Below, piece after piece: positions 1 to 12,436 of a stretch of 64,000 bases of DNA. The notes under the pieces are model-generated. The model was not told the origin of the DNA. It saw only the letters and a program-made list of their open reading frames with translations, and made no database searches. Source of the DNA: Fulvia fulva. Taxonomy: Eukaryota > Ascomycota > Dothideomycetes > Mycosphaerellales > Mycosphaerellaceae. The translations under genes were made by a program, and so were the position numbers. Numbering within the stretch: the stretch's first letter is position 1; the number at the start of each line of letters is the position of its first letter. The DNA is taken from contig NC_063012.1 in assembly GCF_020509005.1 (NCBI RefSeq), forward strand, positions 1,488,001 through 1,552,000, read 5' to 3'.

Positions 1-251
1 GCTTAATATTATCTAGTATAACGTTAACTATAGTAAGGATATAGTCTAGAACTATTTCCTACACGAGGCGGACCCGTACGTCTACTACGTCCTAGTAATC
101 TAGGAGCTATAGATTAACCCGTACTATAAGAGACTAACGACCTATAAGTTACTAGGCTATACGACATACCTACGAGGCGACGGTAGACCCCGTACGTACT
201 TCTATATTAGTAAGGACATACTAGAATCCGACTAGGAGGTAGTGTACTACG
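1..251 (+). mobile_element. LINE family 1 copy A, left part (endonuclease region)
   Basis: This is a RIP-mutated piece of a non-LTR retrotransposon that enters the window from the left. It aligns along its whole length with LINE B (from about 15,617) and LINE C (from about 39,217), where the same stretch opens the second ORF and encodes the start of an APE-type endonuclease (a Y-N-V-N start followed by an INP motif). Nearly every C of CA in LINE B appears here as T. The piece stops at 251, where Gypsy1 copy 1 is inserted, and the same element resumes at 7302. The left end lies outside the window. Confidence 0.85.
247..251. repeat. Target-site duplication of Gypsy1 copy 1, left
   Basis: CTACG lies directly before the LTR. 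The partner at 7297-7301 reads CTATA, which is the same site with one C-to-T and one G-to-A change. The uninterrupted LINE B and C copies carry CTACG once at this point, so the empty site is visible within the window. Confidence 0.85.
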
Positions 252-618
252 TGGTATGTCTCGTTCTAGGGGTGGTCTTAAAGGGGAGATTAGTCAAGTC
301 ACGTAGCGGTATTCTTTAGAGAGGCTAAAGCAAGCTAAGCGAAGATAGATAATTGAGACAAAGGTCGTATTCCAATCAGTAAGATAGTAATATAAGTTGA
401 ACGCCTCGAAGCTATAAGGGTATCTCGTCGTTCCTAAATATAAAGGAGATTCGCGGACTCCTCTAAGTAGTCTAATTAGTCTAAGTATAAGCAGTCTGAT
501 TAGTCTAAGTATAAGCAGTCTGAGCACTCGTTATCTAAGCGCTTAGGCAGGATTCTACGTAACTAGGTTACGGGAGCGTAGGGCTAATAAACGGCGGGCC
601 CGGGATCATTCCGTAATA
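252..618 (-). repeat. LTR of Gypsy1 copy 1 (pol-3' end)
   Basis: This 367 bp terminal repeat begins with TG and ends in TAATA, a RIP form of TAACA. It differs at about 20 sites from the other LTR of the same element (6930-7296) but at only about 3 sites from the corresponding LTR of copy 2 (28275-28641). It contains a short internal tandem repeat at about 470-527. Confidence 0.92.
470..527. repeat. Short tandem repeat inside the Gypsy1 LTR
   Basis: A unit of about 22-24 bp containing GTCTAAGTATAAGCAGTCTG is repeated about two to two and a half times. It is present in all four Gypsy1 LTRs, so it belongs to the element. A translated Leu/Ile/Arg repeat seen on the minus strand here is a by-product of this repeat. 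Confidence 0.7.
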
Positions 619-694
619 ATATTCCCCTCCTAGTCTAGCTTCGTCCCGAAGCTATATAAGTAGGAGCCTTCTCTTTCGTGCCCGTTAGGTAACG

Positions 695-1243
695 ATGACT
701 TCTTCTTCCTATAAACGTCGTTAACGCCTCGCCTTAGACACTAAAACTTCTAGGATTACGATAGCGCCGTGTTCGAACTATTAGAAGGCTAGGTCCTTAG
801 GGGCCGTAGTAAAATGTATCGTAGGATCGCGGTCGGGAAAGTGTTCGGCGTATATCCGTAAAGGTTATAAAGACTACGACGTACGGTTATCTAGTCCGGA
901 GTAGGAGCGTCTACGTGATTCTCGCGACAAGCTTCGTCTTAAGCTTAAACAAATTAAGGAGGAGGAAGTACGGCTAAAGATACGTAAAATCCGTCTCCGA
1001 AAACAACTACGGCTAGCCGAGCGTCGTACCGACGACGCTATAGCTAAAGAACTAGACGACCTAGAGGTCAAGGAGGTACGGGAAGAGATATCGCGCCTAG
1101 AATAGTCGTCCGGCGTAGAGGCTTCTTCCTCGTTAGTTCCGTTTCTCGACGTCCTAGAGATACCGGTAAATAACTAGGCGGCTATCTCGGACGTTACTCC
1201 CTAGGAGGGCTTCTTAGATATAGAGGTCTTATCTAGCTCGTAA
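695..1243 (+). pseudogene. Gypsy1 antisense ORF: Cys-rich, coiled-coil protein (RIP-broken)
   Basis: Reading from an ATG at 695 gives one continuous frame of 182 codons to a TAA at 1241, interrupted only by TAG or TAA codons at places where RIP would change Trp or Gln. It runs opposite to gag-pol and meets its 3' end. Near residues 30-70 there is a Cys-rich part with a GSRSGKC motif; several Tyr codons there look like former Cys codons, so a C-x2-C type cluster is plausible. Residues about 75-135 are a strongly charged heptad-like helix rich in Lys, Arg, Glu and Leu, predicted to be a coiled coil. Similar Cys-cluster plus coiled-coil proteins are, from memory, common in repeat-rich fungal genomes. 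The function is unknown. Confidence 0.65.
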
Positions 1244-4200
1244 CGGTGCGTCCCCTTCGTTCTCGTAGTATTCTTGTAGCTTCTACTAATAGTTACGTAG
1301 GTTCTTCTTATATTCCTAGGTATTCTCCGAATCGTCGTATCCTTTCTACCTAACGAGGTATCGCTAACCTTGTCTATCTAGTATTCTTTCGACTTCGAAC
1401 TCGTTTTCTTCTTCGGCCTAGTAGTAAAATGTTTCTTAGCACGGTGTTTAGGGGTCCGCTAGTTCTAGTATAGATATATAGAATACTAGGTAGATCTTAG
1501 CGTCCTTTAGTAGTCGTAGTCGGTAGTTAACTAGTCCTCGAGGTTCTTTAACGAGAAATAGTCCGACTTTTATATAGTCTAGCTTTTTGGTCTTCCTTCG
1601 CGTCCTAAGGTTTTTTATAAGAAGGTAGACCTTATCCCCCCTCTATAGCTAAGGTGCTATTTGTCGTTTCTTACGGGATACCGAGAGCTTGTTTTAATTG
1701 CTCCCGATTGTTCTTATGATGTTTTTATGTATCTTCTTTAGGCTCTTTATAGTAGCAATAGCTTTGTCGGCCTATAGGTGCGTCCCTTCTTCGCTAAATA
1801 GGGTAGGGTACCTCCCGTAGTTTACGTAGAATAGTAACTCCCTTATAGTCTCGGATTAGTGATTGTTAAGTATAATCTGCGCCATAGGTAGGAGTGATAC
1901 CCAATTGTCCTATATATAGTTAATATAGTGTCGGAGGTATTGTTCTAGCGTTTAGTTCGCTCTCTCCGTCTGCCTATCCGTCTATAGGTAGTATACGGTC
2001 GACAACTTATACTTAATTCCGATTGTAGCAACTAGTGTCTTCTAGTAGTTTGATGTGAATAGCTTGTCTCTGTCTATAATAAAGACCTTTAGAAAGCCGT
2101 AGTATCGTACTAGTCGGTCTAGTACGAGGTATCCGAGCTGTTCTACTCTATATACCTCGGAGGTAGGGATGAAGTGTACATATTTAGTAAGCCGGTCGAC
2201 TATCACTAGTATCATGTCGTATCGTTATGACGTGACCTTGTCCTATAACGTTAGTAGCTTAGTAATAAAGTCTATCGTGACTTCCTCCTAAGGCTATATT
2301 AGTAGCTCCCTAAACTATATCTCTCTATACTTAGCGTGTCGAGAAGCCTTATTAGTCTAGCAGCCTATACATCTCTTAATATATTATAGTACCTTCTGTC
2401 GTATCTATAGGAATGCGAAGCTTCGTTATATAAGGTCGATTGTCTTATTTGCTCTAGGGTGTCCGTATATAGGATTGTCGTGATGTTGTCGTATACATTC
2501 TTACTCGCGATTAGGTAGTACCTAATATTTGCCGTATACTGTTAGGAATTGTTCTTCCGTGTCCTAAAGGACTTGTACTATATTGTTAAACTCTAGTATA
2601 TTAGCGCTAAGACTTCTATCGGGGTTAGTCTTTAACACCTTCTACTATACTAGTTCCTTTCCTTCTATATAGTCGCTTCTTCGGCTCAGTACGTCGGCCC
2701 TACCGTTGTCTTTTCCGGGTATATAACGGATTTCGAACTTGTACTAACCGAGTAGTTCCGACTAGCGGGACTGTCTTCTTGTTAGTATCTTAGTCGTAGT
2801 GAAGTAAGTAAGATTCTTGTGATCAGAAAGAATCGTTAGCTTAGGTGCTCCTTCCGTATATACTCTCTAGTACTATATTATAGCGACAATAGCGAGAAGT
2901 TCCTTATTATAGATGTCGTAGTTTTGTTCCGCGGGTGTTATTTTTCTTGAATAGTAGGCCACTAGGTGTCGTCTCCTATTATACTCTTGTGTAAGGCATG
3001 CTCCTATAGCTATATCCGATACGTCTGTCTCGATTTGGACTTCTTTCGTACCGTCGAATAGTCGAAGCGTTAGTACTAAGGCGTATTGCTCTTTTAGTAG
3101 CTCGAATGCTTATTGTTCTTTGCTACCCTAGGTCTACCTAGTATCCTTCCTTATTAGGGCTGTTATAGCTACTACGGTCTTAGAGTAGTCCTTAATAAAC
3201 TTGCGATTGTAGTTCGCTAGTCCTAGGAACGATTATACGTCCTTAACGTTTGCCGGCGTCGGCTATTCCCTAATAGATTATGTCTTTACTAGATCGATCT
3301 GGATTCCTATTGTACTAATAATAAATCCGAGGAACTTAACTTGTTTCTTATAGAACTCGTATTTCTCTAGTGCCGTCTTGAACCCTAACTTCGTAAGTCG
3401 TTCGAAAACATCTTAGACTTAGGCGATATGTTTCTGAAGTGATCCTTTTGTATAGACCAAGATGTTATCTATATAAGCGATAATATAGACGTTAAGAAGA
3501 TCTCGTAGCGTCTCGTTAACGAGGTCCTAGTAGGATACTAGTACGTTAGTCAATCCTATAGGTATAACTAAGAATTCGTAGAGTCTATATCTTGTCCTAA
3601 ATACGGTTTTCTATTCTTCTCCTTCCGCTATACGGATGGTATAGAATGCGTCTCGTAGGTCGATCTTTGTGTACTAGTCTAATCCGGTAAGTCTATCTTA
3701 TACTTTATCGATGTTCGGTAGTAGGTATCGGTTCTTAATAGTGATCTCGTTTAACTTTCGGTAATCTTAGACGAGTCGTAGTTTCCCGTTCGGTTTTAGA
3801 ACAAACATATATAGAGTTCCCGCGCTCGAGGTAGATCGTCGTATCTATCCTTTAGCGAGTTTCTCCTTTAGCTATTGTCGTAGGGTTTCTAGCTCTTTCT
3901 CGGACATTTAGTATAGGGGTCCCTATAGAGGCTCTTTCCCTAGCTAAATATTTATCTTGTGGTCCTATAGGTGGTGCTTAGGAAGTGCGTCTCTACCTTT
4001 TTCCTCTTTAAAGAGCCTCTTCTACTTAAGGTACTCCTTAGGAATGCGCGGTTCCGATATACCGGGATCCTTCGATAGTACGTTACTTCTATTATTTCTA
4101 GTAACTTCGTGATCCGGCGGCCCTACGCTAGTATCTGTCCCGGTCGAAGGTGGTTCTTAGTTCCTTCTATTCGGTATAAGCTCGAATACGTTAAGCTGTT

Positions 4201-6903
4201 TCCTTGCCTTATCTACCGCCTCTCGCTATCGACGCGTAGGTTTAATACCGATAACGTAGTTATATTACTTAAATGTAAGTACTCCTCTTCTCTAGTCGAT
4301 AACTAGGTTATGCTTTCTTAACTAAGGCATACCTAGTACTATGTTATGACTAGCTATATTAGTGACATCTAAGGTAATATTCTCGTAGTGCTATTAGATA
4401 GCCAGTAGTAATAGTGTCGTCTCCTATTCTACGCTAGGTAACGATGATCCGTCTACCGCGATCAACTCGTAACCCTATTTCTTCTTTAGGGTAGCTAACC
4501 TATTTCTTCTTATAAAAGACTCGGAGATGAAATTCCCCGCTGCTCTAGAGTCGATTATAACACTAGTTCTATGTCCGTTAACGATTACTTATGTTTAGAA
4601 AACTGTGTTTGATGTTAATGCCTAAGCTTAAGTGTTATATAACTCCCTTTAGTTGCTCATTCCTTAGGAGTCGATCCTTTTCCCGAATAGTATACGGTTC
4701 GCTATACTTCGTGCCTAGCGGCTTTGGCTAGAACCTATAGCCCGTTGCCTTATGTCTATACTTATAGTCTATTACGTTCCTAGATCTTCTACGATTCCGA
4801 GTAGAGAGCCCGTACGTACTATACTGCTTATCGTAGTTCGTTTAAGACGAATGTTCCTAATAGCGTAAGGTATCCGGTACCCGTCATCTTGCTTCCTATA
4901 GGTAGTCGTTCCGTAACCGCGTATACTAGATTCTCGGTCGTAGTTATAGTTAGGTAGCCCTAGACTATACCTCTTATCGTATCGAGTGTTTTATTAAACT
5001 CGATAGGGTGTAGGTGTCTTTTCTCCGAAATCTTTAGTAGGAATTCTTTATGCCTCCGTTATAGGTAGATAATAAGTTGATATATCTTCCTCGGTATATC
5101 TATCGTAAAGGTAAAGGTTTTTTGTTCGTCGTCTAATTCACTCTCTCCCCCCTCGGACGAGTCCTCGCCTAACTTATCCGGATCCTGTTCCTCGGAGATA
5201 GCGCCTAGGGTGGTGTCTTCTTATGCCTACGGAGGTAGAGACTACTCTCCGTTCTATCCCGGGTCCTAGTTCTCCTTGTCTTCGTCGTCGAAATAGGATT
5301 CGTCTATATCTACTTCTTAGAGTCTAGCGTCTTGCCTATGTTCTCCTCCTAGGGTACCGCGCGGCTACTACGGCTAGTATTCTACGCCTTCCTTAGCGAA
5401 GTAGTAGGTCTAGTACGAGTCCTAGTAATAGAAACGCTAATAAAGGCTTCCGTGACCGTATCGAGATTCTCTTTCGACTTTATAGTTAACTCCTCGTACT
5501 ATTATACTAAACAATCTTTCTTTCTTTTCTTCTATAGCGATAGTGCTCGTAAGGGTCCACTATCGTTCGTGTAGTTAGTCGTGGAATCCCTTATATAGTG
5601 ACTTAAGTCCCTATATATAGGCTTCTTCTACGACCTCGTCGAGGGATATAATTACTTCGTCTATATAGGACAAGACTTCCTTCCTCCGTTGTTCTACGTT
5701 AGTAGTCTTGATCTATCGGAGATCCTCTTCGAGAGCTAGTTGTACCTAAAGTACCTTCTACGTAATGTCGTCCTCGGATTATTAGTTATTTAGTAGTATC
5801 GGACGCTATTCCTAAGCGTAGTAACCTCCTCGCCCTAGCGAGGGGTCTAGAAGAGGCGTCGCGACCCGGTCGCTATCCTTCTTCTCCGTTCTCTAGGTAT
5901 AGTTAAATTGTCGGGGTCTGACGCTACTCCTAGATTTGCCTACCGTAGGTTGTATTATATTGAATTGCTCGCGGCGTACTATATTCTTACCGCGGTAATC
6001 TCTTACTATATAGCCTTCCTTACTATATATATAGCACGTTAGTTTTCCTTTGCCTTTAAAGGGTTTTCCGTTACCCTTTCCTTTGTCGATCCTCCTTCCT
6101 CGTTAGGTAGCGTCTAGTTCTATTAGCTACGGTCTATAGTAGGGCTGGCTTTGTCGTAGGAAACCTCCCTTCGTAACATACCCTCCGGTATTCTTACGGT
6201 CGTGGATAAATCCTACTATACCTCCTACTTTAGAGTCGTATCGTTTCTCCTAGTATCGTTCCTAGAGCTAGTTATCGATGTCGATCGATACCTTTATTAG
6301 CTCTTCGAGGTTAGCGATCCGTCCCCCGTGTCTTATAAGCTCGTCCTTAACCGAGTCCTTAAGGCTACGCCGGAACATAGTTATTAGCGCCGTCTAGTCC
6401 TATCCGGTGATCTGTCCGTATTCCTCAAACTTGGCCGTATACTCTAAAGTAGAGGTCCTCTACTTCAGGTGTTAAATAATACGTACGGCCTGTTATACTT
6501 CGTTCGAGGTTCTAAAGATAGACTTTATCTTATCCTTAAAAAGGGTATAGTTCCTAAACATCCCGGTAGGGTCTTATCGTCCTATACTATCGAGGTATTC
6601 CTTAAGGTAGGGTTTGATCTAGTTCTACGCACTTCCGCGAAGGAACGTAATAGCGAAGATAGTTCTCTTATCGGAGTCGACTAGGTTAAATATAAGGTAC
6701 ATATCTATCTAATTGACCTAATCGTCGTACTTAGCTCTATCGCTATAGAAGAGATCTAGCTTAGTAGCCTTAACGTCTTTCTTCCTTAGGATATCGTCTT
6801 CGTTATTAGACTTATCGTCCTTCGTAGTAGTCTATCGTAGTAGCGTACGGCGGATACTTCCTACTTCGCTAGGGGCGGGTATTCCCCTACTAGCTACTTG
6901 AGT
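1231..6903 (-). pseudogene. Gypsy1 copy 1 gag-pol remnant
   Basis: This is the mirror of the copy 2 gag-pol. On the minus strand the order is gag (upper coordinates), zinc knuckle near 5,985-6,040, reverse transcriptase around 3,290-3,890 with a recognisable KPNGKLRLV block near 3,790, integrase about 1,700-2,470, and a chromodomain near 1,255-1,415. Many former Trp and Gln codons are TAG or TAA. No long open frame survives, so no protein is expected. Domain limits are approximate. Confidence 0.85.
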
Positions 6904-6929
6904 AGCGCTTATCCTAAGGGCGTTTAAAG

Positions 6930-7296
6930 TGTTATATCTCGTTCTAGGGGTGGTCTTAAAGGGGAGATTAGTCAAGTTACGTAGCGGTATTCTTTAGAGA
7001 GGCTAAAGCAAGCTAAGCGAAGATAGATAATTAAGATAAAGGTCGTATTCTAATCAGTAAGATAGTAATATAAGTTGAACGCCTCGAAGCTATAAGGGCA
7101 TCTTGTCGTTCCTAAATATAAAGGAGATTCGCGGACTCCTCTAAGTAGTCTAATTAGTCTGAGTATAAGCAGTCTGATCAGTCTGAGCATAAGTAGTCTA
7201 AGTACTTATTAATTAAGCGCTTAGGTAGGATTCTACGTAACTAGGTTACGGGAGCGTAGGGCTAGTAAACGGCGGGCCCGGGATCATTCCGTAACA
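6930..7296 (-). repeat. LTR of Gypsy1 copy 1 (pol-5' end)
   Basis: This 367 bp LTR starts TGTTA and ends TAACA, so its terminal inverted repeats are intact. It shares end-specific variants with the pol-5' LTR of copy 2 (21597-21963), for example GGGCATCTTG against GGGTATCTCG in the two pol-3' LTRs. Confidence 0.92.
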
Positions 7297-7301
7297 CTAT
7301 A
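7297..7301. repeat. Target-site duplication of Gypsy1 copy 1, right
   Basis: CTATA is the RIP-changed copy of the CTACG at 247-251. The LINE sequence continues immediately after it. Confidence 0.8.
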
Positions 7302-10300
7302 TAGATAAAGAAGGCGGGGGCGATATTACCTCCCTCTACGTAGGTAGTACCTAGATATATACCCTATATATATTACCGCTAGCCTCGAGGTCTAGCCGCG
7401 ACCTTAGGGTCTATAGACACTTAGATAGTACGCTTAAGAGACAAGGGTACTACATCGTAGTAGGAGACTTTAATATATACTACCCTTCCTAGGAAAGTCT
7501 TATATAGCCGTACCTTATAGCCGACGAAGTACTCGACTTAATAGCGAGTAACGTAATTGCCCTTAATACTCCGAAGGACCTAGGTACCTAGAAGAGAGGG
7601 GGACTCTAAGGCACGATCGACCTCTTCTAGATCTTAGATAGCTACTACTATATAGTAACCTACTATAGGATCGAATATAAACTCGAGGCGTCGTTAGACT
7701 ATATACTAGTTAGGACCTCTATTACGGTATAGATATAACGTATACTAGCGAGAACCCCTAAGCTAAACTAGAGAAAGGCCTACTAGGCTAATATCTAGGC
7801 GTACCTCGACAACTCCGAGAGGCTAGTCTAGATCGCGTAGTAGTAATATAATAGTAAAGACGAGATAGACGAGGTAGTCTAAGGGTTAATAGACGAAATA
7901 AGAAAAGCGACCTTACTTTACGTTCCGCTTACCTAACTAACGATATAGTCTAAACTATACTAGACGCCGAAGTATACTACCGTAGTAAGAGAAGTAAGGA
8001 GAGCACGCCGGGTGTAGACGAGTAGCTATAGTAAGGAGGCCTAGAACGTATATAGGGAGGTATACTAATAGAAGAAAGCTATAATACGGAGGGAGAAAGT
8101 AGTCGGCTAGAGGGCTATAGTAGAAGAAATCGCCGGCAAGCTAGCGAGGATATAGAAGCTAGCGAAATAGGCCCGATAGGACCCTATATAGGGCCCCTCC
8201 TTCTCTATCCTAGCGCTGTAATCGCCTAGTAGCCCGGTTAGCGACCCCGAGGCTAAGGCGCGTCTACTAGCTAGCAAGTTCTTCCCGCTCCTAGTCGAGG
8301 CTAATCTAAGCGACATAAATAGCTCTACTCCCCTAGCCCCTAGTATCGCGGTCTAATAGGAGGTGTCCGAGGGAGAAGTTACCGCTATACTTAGGAAGTT
8401 ACCGGTAAAGAAAGCCCCGGGCCGGATAGGATCCTAAACGAGCGACTAAAGAAGTATAGAGATTAACTAGCCCTAGTAGTCGTAGCGATCTTTAACGCCT
8501 ACCTATAGACCGGATACTACCCGATAGCATTTAAACAATCGACGATAGTAGTCCTACGTAAGCCGTAAAAGGAAGACTATACGTAGGTAAAGTCGTACCG
8601 CCTAATTACGCTCCTTAATACTCTCGGAAAGGCGCTTAAGAAGCTAGTTATAACGAGACTCTCCGAGGCGGTAGAGGAATACTCCCTACTCCCGGACACC
8701 TAGATAGGTACGCGCCTATAGCGATCGACGCTATCCGCGATAGAACTTATTACCTCTTAGGTAAAGGCTATCTAGTATAAGAATAGGGATAAGGTAGTAT
8801 CCTTACTTAGTCTAGATATATCGGGAGTCTTCGACTACGTGTTATACCCGCGGCTACTCTATATCCTAAGGTCGAAAGGACTCCTTAAGTAGCTTATTAA
8901 CTTCGTACGGTCCTACCTCTAAAACCGTAGTACGTCGATCCTAGTCGGTTAGTATAAAAGCCTATTTTAAGTAGTCTATACTAGAATCCTATAAGGCTTA
9001 ACGCTAGTACCTCTCCTATTCCTCTTCTTTATAGCGACGCTACTCCTAGCCCTAGAATCCTAGAACACCGCTACGAGCGGCTTCGTAGACGATACGAACA
9101 TCCTAGCGTAGTCTTCCTCGACTAAGGAGAACTATAGGCTACTAGAAGAGAAGTATAAGATCTACGAGGACTAGGCTAGGAGGTACGGGGCTCGGTTTGC
9201 CCTAGAAAAGTACAATCTAATACACTTTACGCGCCGGCTACGGTTCTAGAATATATAAGCTTCTATATAGATATAGGGGTACACGACTAACCCGGCGAAT
9301 TAGCTTAGGATCCTCGGACTATAGGTAGACCCGGCGCTACGGTAGAGGAAGTACGTATAGGTAATATTACGGAAAGCTAAACAGAATATAGTATTATACT
9401 AGAGGCTTACTACGTCTATATAGGGGGCGGACTTTCGGTAGTTACGACTTCTATATACGGCTATTATACGGCTAGTCCTTACCTATAGTAGCTAAGTATA
9501 GTCCTTAGGCGAGAGGGCCTACCTATTAAAGGGACTCGTCGCGCCGTTAGTAAAGATCTAAAACCAATACCTAAGGAAGGTCACCGGGGTATATAAGTCG
9601 ATACTAATAAGGATACTTAAGTACGAGACCGCTATACCGCCAATCGACCTATATATCTAGGGACTATAGACCTCCTACTTAGGTAAGTCGGTATAGTACC
9701 TAGTATAGAAGGTTATCGCTAGTATAGTTATAAGGGCCCGCGGATTAGTACTAGCGTATAAGGGTATTCGACCCGGAAACGAGCCGAACTACCGGGTAAG
9801 GGACGAATAGCTAGTAATATAATAGGAGTATAAGAAATCGTTTATAGAGTAACTATAGAAAGAGAGGTAGAACAACTAGGTTATAGGGTATAGTGGACGC
9901 CCTTAGCTAGCGGGATAACCTAAGGAATAGTTAGCTACGAAATCCGCGGTTAAGTACCCCCTAAAGCTTATCTACTACCGCCTTACGAGGGTATAGAGTA
10001 GTATAGCAACCTAACTATAAAGCGAACACATCGGCCTCTAGAGATACCTATTATAGAGGAAGGTTCTAGAATATACAAATACTAGCTACCCCTACGGCTA
10101 TTACTCCTAGAATGTACGGTACGTACTCCTCGTCTATCCGAGGTAGTCGCTAGGAAGGGGGGAGTAGATAGTAAAGGCGAGGAACCGGACGATTAGGGCA
10201 CTTCTTAATAACGTTAAGGACCTACGGCGTATTACGAACTAGATACTAGAGAAGGGCTAGCTAGAACAGTACCGCCTAGTAGCAGTAGTATAGGAAGAGA

Positions 10301-10523
10301 GGATACGGCGTAGCGTAACGAGACCGGCTAGGAGCGGGGGCTAACGGGGTAGTAATATAGACTACGTACGTTTAGAGGGAAAGCTAATCTAGATAAGGAG
10401 AAGTTAGGGGCGGGAAGAGTTTTTACCTATTCGGGTTTCCCTTTATATATAACAATAGATATATACCTATATAGGCCGAATAGGGTCCTAGAATAGGGGA
10501 ATAACAAATCTATCTATCTATCT
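7302..10523 (+). mobile_element. LINE family 1 copy A, right part (EN-RT, (TATC)n tail)
   Basis: This continues the LINE split by Gypsy1 copy 1. It carries the rest of the endonuclease, a reverse transcriptase (RKPxKEDYT and SGVFDYV-type blocks at about 8,550-8,850, an FVDDTN motif near 9,085) and the Cys/His C-terminal end near 10,090. It closes with a TATC tetranucleotide tail at about 10,508-10,523. It is heavily RIP-mutated: its codons match LINE B except where CA became TA or TG became TA. A short open stretch at 8107-8316 on the opposite strand is identical in LINE C (40273-40482) and is a shadow frame, not a gene. Confidence 0.88.
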
Positions 10524-12408
10524 AGGCCTAGGGCTTTTCGTCCTTTTAGCTTACTTATAACTCCTATTACTATATTAGAGCTAACCGCCTAATCTATATC
10601 TAGGGGTTCCGGGTATATACTCGGGTCGATGTCCGTAAGGTCTACCTCTACTTACGTCGAAAAGAAATAGTCGGCTAATACTTTTGCCTTACCCCGGGGC
10701 GTAGCCTAGGTAATCCCTTTCGCGGTCTACGATTAGAGGGAAGTAAGGGGTTTGTTACTCTTTAGGTAGTCGTGCCTATTTAGTAGGTCTCTATATCTAT
10801 TCCGGGTTTTCTATAACGAGCCCGATCGTCGCTATCTAGTCCTATAGCTTATCGCGTCGTATCTATACCTACTTCTCTTATGTCGCGCGATAGTATTACT
10901 CCTACGTCTCTTAGGTATACTCCTTCGTCTACTATCGCCTTACCCTTCTAGCCTCCTTTACCTTCGTAGAGTATTTAGGGGTCTAGAAGGCCTTCTCCTA
11001 CGTTAAGGGCCGGAGTAACGGCGTATATTGTTCCGCTACTTACTATATAACCGAGGTAATCTGTTCCGCTACTTGATCTAGCTAAGCTATCGTCTCGAGT
11101 TCTCTATACTACGGTAGGTTTACTATTAGAAAGTCTCTTATATCGTCCTAGCGTACCTTCTTCTAGTTACGGCGTAGTTCGCTTACTAGCTCCTCTATCG
11201 CCTTTACCTCTAGCGTCGTTTAAATAGGAATATAGTCTAAGGAGGCCTCTAGCGCGTAGTTCGGTCGGTATTAGACTAGTCCCTATTTAATTCTCGTAAT
11301 AGAAAGTATAGGTCGATTATACTTATACTTATACGGGCCTTCTACGTCTCTATTCCCTTTAGTATTACTAAGGCCATTCCGTAGCGTACGGTTATATCTA
11401 GTAGCTTTCCCCCTAAAAACGCGTACGGGGGGGCAAAGTCGAGTCCCTACTATAGGTAGTAGAGGTTAAAGTTGCCGAGGAGTACTTACTTTATATCTTA
11501 GCTTAGGGTCCGCTCTAGGTAGGCGAGGGTTCCTAGTTCCCTACTCGTCCGACCCCGCGGTAGCGGGTTATAAACGTTATAGATCTAGATAGAGCCTTAT
11601 ATTGTGTCGATCTAGATTAATATTATGTCTCCTAGGTTACCCTATTACGGTAGTATAACCTTCTACGACTTAAGATCTATAGTCTTACTTACGTATATAT
11701 ATATCCTTAGGATAACGCCTCGTTCGCCCGCGATTACGGTATAGTATCTCCGGTCATTATAAGTAGCTAGGAGTCCTACGTAGGAGTTAATCTATAGTTC
11801 CTATACCGTAGTAACGTAGTACCGTAGCGGGTCTAGCTCTTATAGAAAGTAGCGCTAGACCTTGTCTCTACTTCTGTTTACGTTATACTATACGATAGTA
11901 ATGTCGTCGTTTAGTATTGTTTTTTATCCGTAAGGTCTATTTCCGTACTAATCTACTATATCTCCTAAGTCTATATCCCGCTATCCGGCTAGCCCTAGGA
12001 CCGCTAGGGCGCCCTAAAGATTCGTATTTAGCCTAGTTTGTTAGTAGCCCGGTTAAGGTGTCTAGGCCTACTAGGAGGTAGATACGTTTAGGGTTAGGGT
12101 CCCTTATTTGTCTCTTCTACCCTCTTCCTCTTACTCGGCTCGAAGCCCTTATATACGGTAGGTCCCTCCTACTATCGTTAGGGATACCTAGCTAGTATAG
12201 AGATCCTTACTTATCTCGCTCGTTCTTATACTACTATTCTAGCTAGGCATTAGTTTAAGTACGCTAGGTACCTTCTACCGTAGTATATATACCTACTCTC
12301 CTTTTTTAGGCATTCCCTTCCCTAGTATAGGCCTACGTAGTAAGGGCACCTTAGAGTCTTCTCCCCGTATTTTAGGGCTATATAACCGTACTATTAGTAT
12401 TAGAAGCA
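10524..12408 (-). mobile_element. LINE family 2 fragment, RIP-mutated
   Basis: This matches LINE D between about 33,480 and 35,363 in the same (minus) orientation, after allowing for CA-to-TA changes. It covers part of ORF1 with its zinc-knuckle area, the endonuclease, and the start of the reverse transcriptase. The left break coincides with the tail of LINE A, so LINE A may have inserted into this element with the remainder lying left of the window. The right break at about 12,408 is abrupt. Confidence 0.85.
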
Positions 12409-12436
12409 GAATTAGTAAGTTAAGCGTAAAAAAACC

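Larger units (their letters stand above)
252..7296 (-). mobile_element. Ty3/Gypsy chromovirus Gypsy1, copy 1, full length, RIP-inactivated
   Basis: This LTR retrotransposon is inserted in LINE A. It is 7,045 bp long, with 367 bp LTRs and a 5 bp target duplication. Gag-pol reads on the minus strand. The element is the mirror image of copy 2 (position here = 28,893 minus the position in copy 2), with no net length difference across the whole element. Pol order in the coding direction is zinc-knuckle gag, protease, reverse transcriptase, RNase H, integrase and a chromodomain, so it is a chromovirus. All reading frames are full of stops made by RIP. An extra ORF lies antisense next to the pol 3' end (695-1243). 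Confidence 0.93.

Noticed and set aside
294..527. 77-residue Leu/Ile/Arg-rich frame in the LTR (also 28366-28599)
   Set aside because: It lies wholly inside the Gypsy1 LTR and its repeat comes from the LTR tandem repeat; it is not a gene.
4109..4306. 65-codon frame antisense to Gypsy1 pol (also 24587-24784)
   Set aside because: It is a shadow of pol that stays open by chance and appears in both copies only because the copies are nearly identical.
8107..8316. Minus-strand frames inside LINE copies A, B and C (also 16667-16906 and 40273-40482)
   Set aside because: They are antisense shadows of LINE ORF2 with no start context or domain.
10508..10523. TATC repeats as independent microsatellites
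   Set aside because: They always sit exactly at LINE 3' ends beside target duplications or breaks, so they are element tails.
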